From positions 7,975,487-8,039,486 of the forward strand of contig CM035354.1 of NCBI GenBank assembly GCA_020137815.1: DNA of 64,000 nucleotides, in the 5' to 3' direction. The translations under genes were made by a program, and so were the position numbers. Source of the DNA: Hormiphora californensis (Eukaryota > Ctenophora > Tentaculata > Cydippida > Pleurobrachiidae). This document shows, one piece after another, positions 48,701-59,210 of this stretch. Within the stretch, counting starts at the first letter, position 1. Each line of letters starts with the position of its first letter. A model generated the notes under the pieces. The model had not been told where the DNA came from, made no database searches, and saw only the letters and a list, made by a program, of their open reading frames with translations.

Positions 48701-51700
48701 TGTAATGCACGGGTCCCGAAGGGACCGTGCGTTACAGCCCTGTAAATCCCGAGCGTCAGCGAGGGGTTTACAGGTATATCTGCACGCTAGGGAGAGAGTT
48801 ATGTTCTATAGACCCCGCTGGCGGGCACCTAGAAGCAAAACAAGCACAATTTACGTGGTTCTCAAATAGAGAGCTCACACAAAACGGGTCAAATAGTTGG
48901 AAATGAAGCTACAAAGTGCCTCTCTACATTCCTACACACTCGTACCAATCGTTTTAACAAATCAAAAGGGTGGAATGCAGAGAGAGATAACAGTTAATTG
49001 TGGGTCAAGAGGAACAGTTGCCGACAGACTGGCGGGCGCCAAATCTAGACAGAGAGCTTAGTTGGTTGTACACACACTCCCTCTTGTGTTGTCATGTCAT
49101 TATGAAACCCGATAGCTGATTTAACGGTCGTTTGAACATTTTGCGCGCTCATGATAAGTGCTAGCTGGGGGATTTAACACCCTGCTCGCGTATTAACAGT
49201 CCCGCTCTCTTTTTCACGCATTTCTCTTCATTTGAATAACATGCGTGTAAAATTCAGAGTAATTAAAATGTGTGTAAACACACAGTTCTGTCAATAACAG
49301 AGAGCGGAACACATCTGCAACACTTTTCAAAGTTATCTCTCTCATAAAAAGTCAAAAGAATCACATTCCTATCTCTTCTCTCTCTCTCATTCTCTCTTTT
49401 ACTGTTCAATATCTCTCACTGTGTGTATTGGCCCCAACCTTGCTCTCTCTTACTCAAATATGTTAGGAACAGTTGCAACTAGGTGCCAGTTAGTCTACAC
49501 ACAGTTTGGGGACTGTCTGTTGACTATTTGCCAGTACTCCTTGTGTGTTTTACCTTGTGTTGTGTCTCTTGTTAGTGTGAAATTGCTATCGGGTTTCATA
49601 AACTATGAACGTTTGTTAGCTTGTCACGTTATAGGTTTAAATCGCCTCCCCCTCACCCTCGGCTGCGCCTCGGGTTCGGGGTCGTGATTTAAACCAGTTT
49701 AATCGCCCTGCCGGGCGATTAAACTCCAGTTGGCTATCGCCAGCTCGCGCTGGCGACAGCCAACTTGATAACGCGCCAAGCTACAAACGTTCATAGTTCA
49801 TTTATCGTGTTTCCAGTGATTCTTTGTGATCTTTACACAAATCTGTCAGAGGGCGTGCGTCTATCGAGACACAAACTCACGGCAGTGCACGGCGCAATAG
49901 ACCAGTGCAAATTGTTCGCACGGGGCGGGCGTCTATTTGAGCGAGCGGGGTCTATAATTATTGAGACCTCGATCCCGCCTCGATTAAATCGACCTTTTGA
50001 TGTCAAACAATACCATCTTATCCACTTCAGGAAAATGTTTAAGATTGACTGTGGAACAGAAAACTTGCTCAGCTGGAAGATTAATGATAAATGTGGAGCG
50101 AATTTACAATTTAATACGAATCAGCAATTTGAAATGCTAATTAGCTCGTCAAAATCAGACCTAAAGTTCTTTACACCTACATCTGATGATAGTAAGTATT
50201 TGCAGATAAACTATTAAAATAATATGTCACTCAGAATATATAATATACTATGTTGTTTTTAATTTGTATAATATACTATGTACATATTTTGTATCGAGTT
50301 TAGATTACCAAACTCTTTATAATGAATACTTTTAGATGAAGTGATCAATATTGAGGCTACCAACAGCAAACTGTTTTCTGATCTGATTGTCCCGATAACT
50401 AAATCAGGAGGTAAGTAAGAACAAGTTTTCTTGCAATCAGCATTGATTTAATGAAAAGTGTTCTTTACATTTTACAAACACATTAATTCAGATAGAAAGA
50501 TTAGCTGTACATTTACCAAGAATGGAAACGGTACGGAAACAACAGAATTCAACATTAAAGTGTCTTCGATAGGTAAGAGAGAGAGAGAGAAAATACTGGT
50601 ACTTGACGATCATAATTCATCATAATTTATCATAATTTCACAGGGCGTGGATCCACCAATGCTTCTACTAACAATACATTCAAAATTCAGAAGATAATGA
50701 AAACGTAAGGCGTTGTTCTAATTCCAATGAAACTTACAAACAATACGATGACTGTACTTATAGCACTATTTGTGGTAAGAAAATTGTCTGATAAATATCA
50801 ATTAAAGTTAAGATTGATCTTCTAGGATTAAAGTTTCATTTATTTACCCAGGAACGGACGCAGAATCTATCAGAAATCAGTCCCTTGACTGCGGTGATAT
50901 AACGAAAGGATGCCAAAATCATCAAGCTGATATTTGTGTGACTAAGTCTGGGGCAATCAAAGCGGTTTCAACTAACAGTACACAACCTTGGCCTTGTATC
51001 TCAAAAAAGACTTCAGTGCCGTGTGATGGTCCATTACAAACCTTTAGGTGTGATGATGGCTCCGAGATCGACCAAAATCTAACTTGTAATTTTGTGTAAG
51101 TAATGCGAATACGTTTTTATCTTGTTTGAACTACATATATTTACATATATCAAGTTCAAATGGTTACAATCATGCAGTATGCAGTAGTAGGTAGTAGTAT
51201 TAGTTTCAAGCGGTATATAAATTATAAAGTATTTATGTTAAAACAGCACTACTTTCGAATATTACTGACTACCATTTCACTTTTATTCAACTCTTGCAGG
51301 GACGATTGTGGGTCAGGATATTATGAAGATGAGCTTTTTCAGACATCTAACCGAAAGACAAAGTGTGATCCCCAATACGGAGTTAAATGCAAGAACCCTC
51401 CCTACATAATCCCCCCTTCTGAAGTGGACTGCAGTGGTGATGAAGTTGACCATCGTGTTGACTGCAATTATGAAAGCTTTTGCAAGATCGCAATTAATTG
51501 CACCTCTCCAAGTGGTTCAATTATCTCGGTCTATGAAGGTCAAATGTGTGATCCAACTGGAACTCCTTACTGCAGCGACCTATCTTCCTATATGGACTGC
51601 CCAGCTAATAGCTCCCTCGACTGCTTAGTAGACGGTAAAAATAAATCATTACATTCCACTATTTTATGTAACAGAGGAGGTAAATCAGTTTGTGATAATC

Positions 51701-53601
51701 GCACGGATTTGGAGTGCATTATTCAAAATGGAATACTGGAAAACCTTTACGTTAAGAGTAGAGAACCACTCACCGAACACGCCATCAGATGCCCAAATAG
51801 CACGTTTTATCTTCCTCTAAAAGACGTTTGTGATGGCGGAGATCAATGTGTGTCCAGTGAGGAGACCATCTGCTCCCGATCCAAGAACTCACAATTAATG
51901 AAACTCGATAACTCAACCTTTGCTGAGTTCGGCTGTCTCCCAGGATCATTTGGTTCTGACTCAACATGTGTAAAGACAATACACTACTATGAGGAAAACA
52001 TGAATGCTCATGACACCAGTTTTGTCATTCACAGTTGCACTTTCAACGAGCCATACTACACGTGCAGCTCAGGACAGGTCTTCAACCAGTCGATGGATGA
52101 CTTTCTGGATGACAAGATCTCCACCATTATCATCTCCCAAGAGAAGAGTAACATAACGGGGTATATGTTCTGTAACAGGACAAGCATTCCACCAATTCAC
52201 TATACCAAATGGTGTGACACTGTTCCAGATTGTCCGGACAGTAGTGATGAAACAAACTGTACTGAATATCCTTTTAAGACGTTTTATTGTGGATCAGTAA
52301 CTGACCAAGTCTACGAGGGGAATCCAAATTCAACTTGGATCCCCATGGGTTTGGTGTGCGATGGAGAAATTAATTGTGCCAACGCTAATGATGAGTGCAA
52401 TGAAATCTGTCCAGATGATGCGTCTCGGAACATTATTACCCCTTACTTCCGGGTTCCAGCTGGCTTCATTGGAGTTTTAGCCTCCATAATAAACACAGCA
52501 TCTCTCGTGAACTTTGTCGCCAATTTACGAAAGGCCCGGTCTTTTAATTCACTTGTCAACCAAAGTTTCGTAGGGTTGATTGCACTGGGAGATTTGATGA
52601 TCGGTATCTACATGATCCTAATTCTGGCCGCCACTTTAAAAAAAGGTAAATATTGCAGTGAGCGATTAAACTGGCTGTCAAGTAACGATTGTGAGTTACT
52701 GGGTATTTTAAGTACAGCCGGGACATTTGTATCTCTGCTTTCGATGACTTTGCTAAGTGTTTTCCGAATGGTTTCACTGCGCTCTATGCTGCAAATGGAA
52801 ATCAGTAAAAGGAAAGTCTGCATCCTCATTCTCATGGTGCTCACAATCCTCCTTTCGTCGACAATTTTGGCGGGCATCCCACAATTCCAACGGTTTGAAA
52901 ACTACTTTGTGAATGGATATTATTACAAAGACCAAACGCTATTTACAGATGTCGCCCGTAGAGGGGATTTCAAAAGAGTTATCAACCACTTTAATTCATC
53001 AATTGAAATCATTGGATCAAATCCAGGATGGACAAATGTAGAATGGTCAACGTTAATAGACCATTTCAAATCTCTGTTTTTTAACGAAAGTGTCCCAGAG
53101 AAACAGTCAGTGGGTTTCTATGGGAACCAAGGAGTTTGCCTCTTCAAGTACTTTGTCACCGATAAAGATCCTCAGCGTCATTTCTCTCTTTCTGTCCTGG
53201 GGCTCAGCTGTCTGTGTTTTGCTATAATTACAGCCAGTTACACCAGCATTCTTACACATGCGTCATCTACAGCTTCTTCTGCCGGTCTTACTGAATCCCA
53301 AAAACAATCGACGATCCGACTTCAGAGGAAGGTTACCCTGATTATCATGACTGATTTCCTAACCTGGATACCCTTTATATTCCTGGCTCTGCTACATTTC
53401 GGTGAGGTTATTGATGCGACTAACTATTATGAAGTATGTTCAGTGATATTGATACCAATCAATAGCGTTATTAACCCTGTTATTTATAATGGAGATGAGT
53501 TCGTGAGATTCGTAAAAAGTATGTCTAACCGAAGGACTAGAACCCTAAAAAATTCTCAACGAACAGTTGCCATGACAACAATGGCGACCACTAGTAACTA
53601 A
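45790..53601 (+). CDS. Multi-domain LDLa/LGR-like G protein-coupled receptor, copy A (intact)
   Basis: Eleven exons: 45790-45850, 45922-46366, 46496-46647, 47649-47979, 48502-48603, 50031-50191, 50336-50410, 50492-50572, 50691-50774, 50852-51095, 51300-53601. All are GT-AG, phases agree, 1345 codons. Residues 1-20 form a signal peptide (MMFRGLFASLLVLIVSTKYD). About 115-219 resemble a galactose-binding (SUEL-type) lectin, ending LEVEYTC. About 221-273 form a ShK-type six-cysteine domain (DNCYDNDPWWCGN, MQCQKTCSFC). Then comes an Ig-like stretch with KISCTFTKNG. LDLa-type modules follow, best at about 883 (CDTVPDCPDSSDETNC) and 930 (CDGEINCANANDEC). The 7TM starts near 960, with LIALGDLMIGIYM, SVFRMVSL, TDFLTWIPF and NSVINPVIYN, as in LGR/relaxin-type receptors. 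Many N-glycosylation sites. The ligand is unknown. The acceptor of exon 4 could also be at 47600, in frame. Confidence 0.85.
46687..47425. mobile_element. TA-flanked MITE of iterated GAATTGCCCCGG motifs (copy A only)
   Basis: Ends GGGTAAACCGGGGCAA and TTGCCCCAGTTTACCC; TA at 46685-46686 and 47426-47427. Copy B lacks it (near 56446), proving the insertion. The motif TTCGAATTGCCCCGGT recurs about six times. Confidence 0.92.
48058..48473 (-). mobile_element. tRNA-derived SINE-like insertion (copy A only)
   Basis: Flanked by the 14 bp duplication AGATGTGATTATCG (48044-48057, 48474-48487); copy B is empty near 57050. Contains the tRNA-like block 48246-48319 and inverted copies of GAAGTAATTTTGATATCTCC and of TTCTTGCTCTGAACTCATTA around it. 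Confidence 0.75.
48246..48319 (-). tRNA. tRNA-like sequence, 74 nt, probably a SINE head
   Basis: Minus strand: 7 bp acceptor pairing GGTTTGG/TCAAACC, A box TAGCTTAGTGG, B box GGTTCAATTCC and a plausible T arm. The anticodon arm needs a bulge and lacks U33, so no anticodon is assigned. Because it lies inside an inserted element, it is probably a SINE promoter and not a working tRNA gene. Confidence 0.45.
48631..48806. repeat. Cloverleaf-like multi-hairpin sequence 1 (copy A only)
   Basis: Outer stem CATAACTCCCTCCCGTGC with its imperfect complement near 48781-48803; three inner hairpins: CAATAGACGCACTGC-AGA (48665-48697), CTGTAATGCAC...GTGCGTTACAG with loop GAA (48700-48737), CCTGTAAATCCC...GGTTTACAGG (48739-48774). 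TATA on each side. Confidence 0.85.
48811..49952. mobile_element. Insertion between TATA repeats (copy A only)
   Basis: Left end GACCCCGCT and right end AGCGGGGTC are inverted; TATA at 48807-48810 and 49953-49956. Copy B reads straight through at about 57195. Contains the second cloverleaf-like block. The plus-strand frame at 49421-49687 has no recognised similarity. Confidence 0.75.
49598..49805. repeat. Cloverleaf-like multi-hairpin sequence 2 (copy A only)
   Basis: Outer stem of about 32 bp (AACTATGAACGTTTGTTAGC on the left), then three inner hairpins: GGTTTAAATC...GATTTAAACC (49634-49695), GTTTAATCGCCC-TGCC (49697-49724), and a 17 bp stem AGTTGGCTATCGCCAGC (49728-49765). Confidence 0.88.
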
Positions 53602-53792
53602 AGTTGTTGTCAAAGTACATTAAAAGTACAAAATGATGGTTATTACACCAGGAACAATTCATCTTAGAATATTTTGTTAAAGGCTAGATTGTGTGTCAGG
53701 CGTCAGATGTGTTCGCCTCGTTCTGTATACTATGACTTATTTGCTATTTGTTATTTTACTTGTGCTAAAAAATTCGTCTTAAAAACAAAGAA

Positions 53793-53798
53793 AATAAA
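53793..53798 (+). terminator. Polyadenylation signal of receptor copy A
   Basis: AATAAA about 190 bases past the stop. The equivalent position in copy B reads AATGAA. Confidence 0.5.
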
Positions 53799-54626
53799 CC
53801 CCAAAAAAAGCAAAATATGTAGCTGCAACAAGAATAGTGAACCATGATACAAGTTCAATAAAGTTCAAGAGCGTCCAAGAGCGCACCCCATCCAGAAGAG
53901 ACCATATCCAAGAGCACAGATATAGGTGGACATAACTCGGAAAGGGGGAGGGGGTCTGCAGATTTGGACAGGCCTGGACAGGGGGAGGAAGGGGGGGGGG
54001 GTAAAAATGACCAAAAATCATGGACGTCCTTTTTGAAGCGCCCCTTCCTGACCTCCGAGGGGAGTCCAATATATCAAGGTTGTCTGGTTTATACATACTA
54101 GTATTTTGGGGGGAGGGGGGAATCCACCTGTTCTTGCCATCGCAGTGATAAAGTAACCACAAGAAACACTATTATTTCCTACCTCAGAAAATGACATGTG
54201 TTTAATAAAGCAAGTGATATTACTGTTCTATGTCTAGATGCACAAGTGTTTTTAGCATCTTGAAGAAGGTATTATATATCTGTGTTTTATCTGTTGTTTA
54301 TCTGGTTGCTAAGCAGTATGATGAGAGGAGAAGCAGAGAGACAGAGAGGCAGAGAGATAGATACTGAAAGATAGAGAGACTGAAAGATAGAGATACGTGG
54401 GAAGGATAGGGAGATGGGTGAGATTGCGTACTACACACGAATCGTGCGGCACGTGGGACTCGTTAGTTTCCTCCTAAACCTCAAAGCGTTTCTTGTTGTT
54501 TTAACTTTGCTTTATTTGCAGTGCGCCAAAACATGATGTTCCGTGGTCTCTTCGCCTCTCTCTTGGTCCTCATTGTATCAACAAAATATGATCGTGAGTA
54601 AAATTTGGTAAAAAATTAAATGTTAA

Positions 54627-55622
54627 GGCCAGAGGGGGGGGGGTCGACGGGTTTTTTGGGGTGTTTTTTGAGGTATACGTTATATGAAAGCGCTGGGCAA
54701 GGCGGATCGATTAGAACAGACGTCATCGATGTTGCGCGCACCGTTTGGCCAAAATTTGGGGGTTAACATTTGGCCTATAATGGATGTTAACCCCTATAAA
54801 TCAGGATTGGTGGGGTCTAGAACATCCATCATTGTACCAAAGGCTTCGTCTTGTCTTGATACAACTTCCTGAAAAGTTTTATGTCGTTACTCCAACTACT
54901 TCTTGATTTTTTGGGGGTTTACAAAATATGCGGAAAAAGCCCTTTTTGCCTCTAATTTTGCTCTTTTTTGGGACATCCTGCCTAACTTCCTGAAATAACG
55001 GCTAGGACTCAGACCTTGCCGTTTGGCATAGTTGTTCTAGAGACCGTGTTCTTCAAATTTGGTGTAGCGATTTTTGATTAAGGCCCCCGTTCAAAAATTA
55101 TAGGGGTGAACATAAAATTTTCATGGACAAAACAAATGTTAACCCCTATAATTTTTGAACGGGGGCCTTAATCAAAAATCGCTACACCAAATTTGAAGAA
55201 CACGGTCTCTAGAACAACTATGCCAAACGGCAAGGTCTGAGTCCTAGCCGTTATTTCAGGAAGTTAGGCAGGATGTCCCAAAAAAGAGCAAAATTAGAGG
55301 CAAAAAGGGCTTTTTCCGCATATTTTGTAAACCCCCAAAAAATCAAGAAGTAGTTGGAGTAACGACATAAAACTTTTCAGGAAGTTGTATCAAGACAAGA
55401 CGAAGCCTTTGGTTCAATGATGGATGTTCTAGACCCCACCAATCCTGATTTATAGGGGTTAACATCCATTATAGGCCAAATGTTAACCCCCAAATTTTGG
55501 CCAAACGGTGCGCGCAACATCGATGACGTCTGTTCTAATCGATCCGCCTTGCCCAGCGCTTTCATATAACGTATACCTCAAAAAACACCCCAAAAAACCC
55601 GTCGACCCCCCCCCCTCTGGCC
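54627..55622. mobile_element. Palindromic MITE with TTAA duplication (copy B only)
   Basis: 996 bases, nearly perfect inverted halves with ends GGCCAGAGGGGGGGG; TTAA at 54623-54626 and 55623-55626. Copy A is the empty site near 45873. TTAA is the target of piggyBac-like elements. Each half holds an open frame of 62 codons by symmetry, not by function. Confidence 0.92.
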
Positions 55623-58333
55623 TTAAACCACTTAACTTGATCTTCATGTACTATCCAAAATTATGGCCATAACACTTTCAGAGCAAAGTAGAACGTACTA
55701 TGCGTTGGTCGATGGTTCTGTTAGACTCCGCTGTTCAACAGAGCTAAATAAATGGGTTATCAGTTCCGTAACATGGACAGAGACCTTGGATGTAAACGGT
55801 GGAGGGAAACCCGACAAAGAACTCTACAAAAATGAACCAAGAACAGGTAAGAAATATTCAACAATGGATGAGACCCAAGGGGCTTGTTTGTTCTATGAGT
55901 GGGATTATGACGCTTCATTTTACAAATCAAAAGGTAATTTAGACATTTTTGCAGTGCTTAAGGTTACAAAATGCTACGGAGAAAAGAAACATTTGGCTTG
56001 TCATAAGAGTGGAACAGGAATTGAAATACTGGCTGCGAAACAAGTCAACTTCGGAGACGCGGCAGAAAACTGTAATGATACACCTAACGGTTCCAGATCT
56101 AAGAACTGTTTCATTGACAGGTGACCGAATGGGAAATTCAGTCTTTATCACAAAACTAAAGATTTGATAGTTTTTATAAAAAACAATTATCCATCAAATA
56201 ATATTCCTTTCTCTTAACACAACTTACATCTATACTACTACCTACTAGGTTAGATGAGATAAGCGAGTGGTGTGCTAGTACATCTATTAGATCTAGATGT
56301 GATCTGAAAGATTTTGCAAACTTGACTATTTGTGACGTTGATAGTGATACTTTAAAGGCGAATGTATTGGAAGTTGAATACACTTGCACCGCTAATGAAG
56401 GTATGCTGATTAGCCAATATATATTAACTTATAATGTTACATACTAGTTATATATATATAAGGATCATGTTCGGTTCGTGTTTATAAATTTATGGCCACC
56501 TTATGAAACTGGTGCTGTATAAAACTGAACATTTCTCTATGTGGCAAGCAACAATATTGTATTTCCATGTACATTAAATTGTTTTTTAGGGCATATAGCA
56601 CACAGTTCAGTAATCAGTTATGTAATTGTATCATTAGGTTGTCCATTGGCACATCTGTCTACCCAATTTTCAGATAATTGTTACGATAGAGACCCATGGT
56701 GGTGTGGAAACTTGAAACTCAGAGGAGGCTGTAAATTGGGAGATATCAACTACGAAAAGGCTTTCATGCAGTGTCAAAAAACATGCAGTTTCTGTAGTGA
56801 ACGAGGATCAGTGGAAAATATTGAATAAGAGATGGATTCAATACGATGTTGAACAAAATATTGTTTTCCAACCCATCTCCAGTAACTACTTTACAACTTC
56901 GATTGATTTTCGAAATAAAAACAACCCGGATTATATAATCACCATCACTTGGACAAGAATTTTGGAAGGGTAAGTTTCAGCGTACTAAATTGAACGGCTA
57001 GATCAGTCTTTTATTTTATAGGTAGCAAATCTAATATAGGTGTGTGATGATCGATACATTTGTGCAGGAAGAAAATTAGGACATCGACAAACATGGCGTG
57101 TCAGAGGAACGAAACATTTGACCACAAAGAGTCCTGCTATTCCAATAACTGGATTGTTAAACTCGACACGTAAGAAATTTACTAATAAGATGTATAATTA
57201 TTGAGACCTCGATCCCGCCTCGATTAAATCGACCTTTTGATGTCAAACAATTCTATCCACTTCAGGAAAGTGTTTAAGATTGACTGTGGAACAGAAAATT
57301 TGCTCAGCTGGAAGTTTAACGAAAAATGTGGAGCGAATTTACAATTTAATACGAATCAGCAATTTGAAATGCTAATTAGCTCGTCAAAATCAGACCTAAA
57401 GTTCTTTACACCTACATCTGATGATAGTAAGTATTTGCAGATAAACTATTAAAATAATATGTCACTCAGAATATATACTAAGTATGTATTTTGTATCGAG
57501 TTTAGATTACCAAACTCTTTATAATGAATACTTTTAGATGAAGTGATCAATATTGAGGCTACCAACAACAAACTGTTTTCTTATCTGATTGTCCCGATAA
57601 CTCAATCAGGGGGTAAGTAAGAAGAAGTTTTCTTGCAATCAGCATTGATTAAAAGTGTTCTTTACATTTTACAAACACATCAATTCAGATAGAAAGGTTA
57701 GCTGTACATTTACCAAGATTGGAAACGGTACGGAAACAACAGAATTCAACATTAAAGTGTCTTCGATAGGTAAGAGAGAGAAAATACTGGTACTTGATGA
57801 TCATAATTCATCATAATTTCTCTTATAATATTCACCGGGGGTGGATCCACCAATGCTTCTACTAACAATATATTCAAAATTCAGAAGATAATGAAAACAT
57901 AAGGCGTTGTTCTAATACCAATGAAGCCTACAAACAATACGATGACTGTACTTATAGCACAATTTGTGGTAAGAAAATTGTCTGATAAATATCAATTAAA
58001 GTTAAGATTGATCTTCTAGGATTCAAGTTTCATTTACTTACCCAGGAACGGACGCAGAATCTATCAGAAATCAGTCCCTTGACTGCGGTGATATAACGAA
58101 AGGATGCCAAAATCATCAAGCTGATATTTGTGTGACTAAGTCTGGGGCAATCAAAGCGGTTTCAACTAACAGTACACAACCTTGGCCTTGTATCTCAAAA
58201 AAGACTTCAGTACCGTGTGATGGTCCATTACAGACCTTTAGGTGTGATGATGGATCCGAGATCGACCAAAGTCTAACTTGTAATTTTGTGTAAGTAATGC
58301 GAACACGTTTTTATCCTGTTTGAACTACATATA

Positions 58334-59210
58334 CCGTGTGGGGCAATAAAAATGCCCCCCCAAGTCTACCATAGTTCCAGATATCGTGGAGCGCTAAAAT
58401 TTGGTACAGTAACTCTATGAGACAAATAAATAACTTGGCCAAAATTTCAGACCTCTAGCTCAAAATTCATTTTTTTTTTATCGGAATGAACATTGTCATT
58501 CATTCCAGGAAAAAATATTTTCCGGTCCAAAATTTAACTAATTATGTTTGGCTATCGATTTGCTTTCCAATGGGACCAAGATCAGCTAAATTGGACAAAC
58601 ACAAGAGACACAGTGTCATGTTGCTTTAAGTTAGTCAGGTCATGTGATCTTCACCGAATCGTTGAGTTTTCGGGATTGCTAATCGGGCCAATGGGCAAAG
58701 GAATCTCGTATCATGGCCGCTAATTGGGTATGTGTACCAATACAGGGTGATGTGATTCGAGGAAAGAGGACATTTATCAAAGAGCTCCAGATCTCATGAC
58801 CAATCAGCATCGTCATCCCTCATTAGCAGATGTGATACGTGATTCTCTACCACTTAGACCAATTCGTAATACTGAACACGATCAACGATTCAGTGAAGAT
58901 CACATGACCTGACTAACTTTAAGAAACATGACACTGTGTCTCTTGTGGTTGTCCAATTTAGCTGATCTTGGTCCCATTGGAAAGCAAATCGATAGCCAAA
59001 CATAATTGGTTAAATTTTGAACCGGAAAATATTTTTCCTGGAATGAATGACAATGTTCATTCCGATCAAAAAAATGAATTTTGAGCTAGAGGTCTGAAAT
59101 TTTGGCCAAGTTATTTATTTGTCTCATAGAGTTACTGTACCAAATTTTAGCGCTCCACGATATCTGGAACTATGGTAGACTTGGGGGGGCATTTTTATTG
59201 CCCCACACGG
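58334..59210. mobile_element. Palindromic MITE with TA duplication (copy B only)
   Basis: 877 bases with inverted halves beginning CCGTGTGGGGCAATAAAAAT; TA at 58332-58333 and 59211-59212. The empty site is in copy A at about 51136. Tc1/mariner-type target. Confidence 0.92.

Noticed and set aside
50642-50690. Extra exon GRGSTNASTNNTFKIQ between receptor exons 8 and 9
   Set aside because: Phase joins exon 8 to the AG at 50690 cleanly (SSI-EDNENV), and in copy B this stretch drifts without keeping its AG acceptor.
54684-55565. Two identical 62-codon frames on opposite strands
   Set aside because: They are mirror images in the two arms of the TTAA MITE and carry no protein features.
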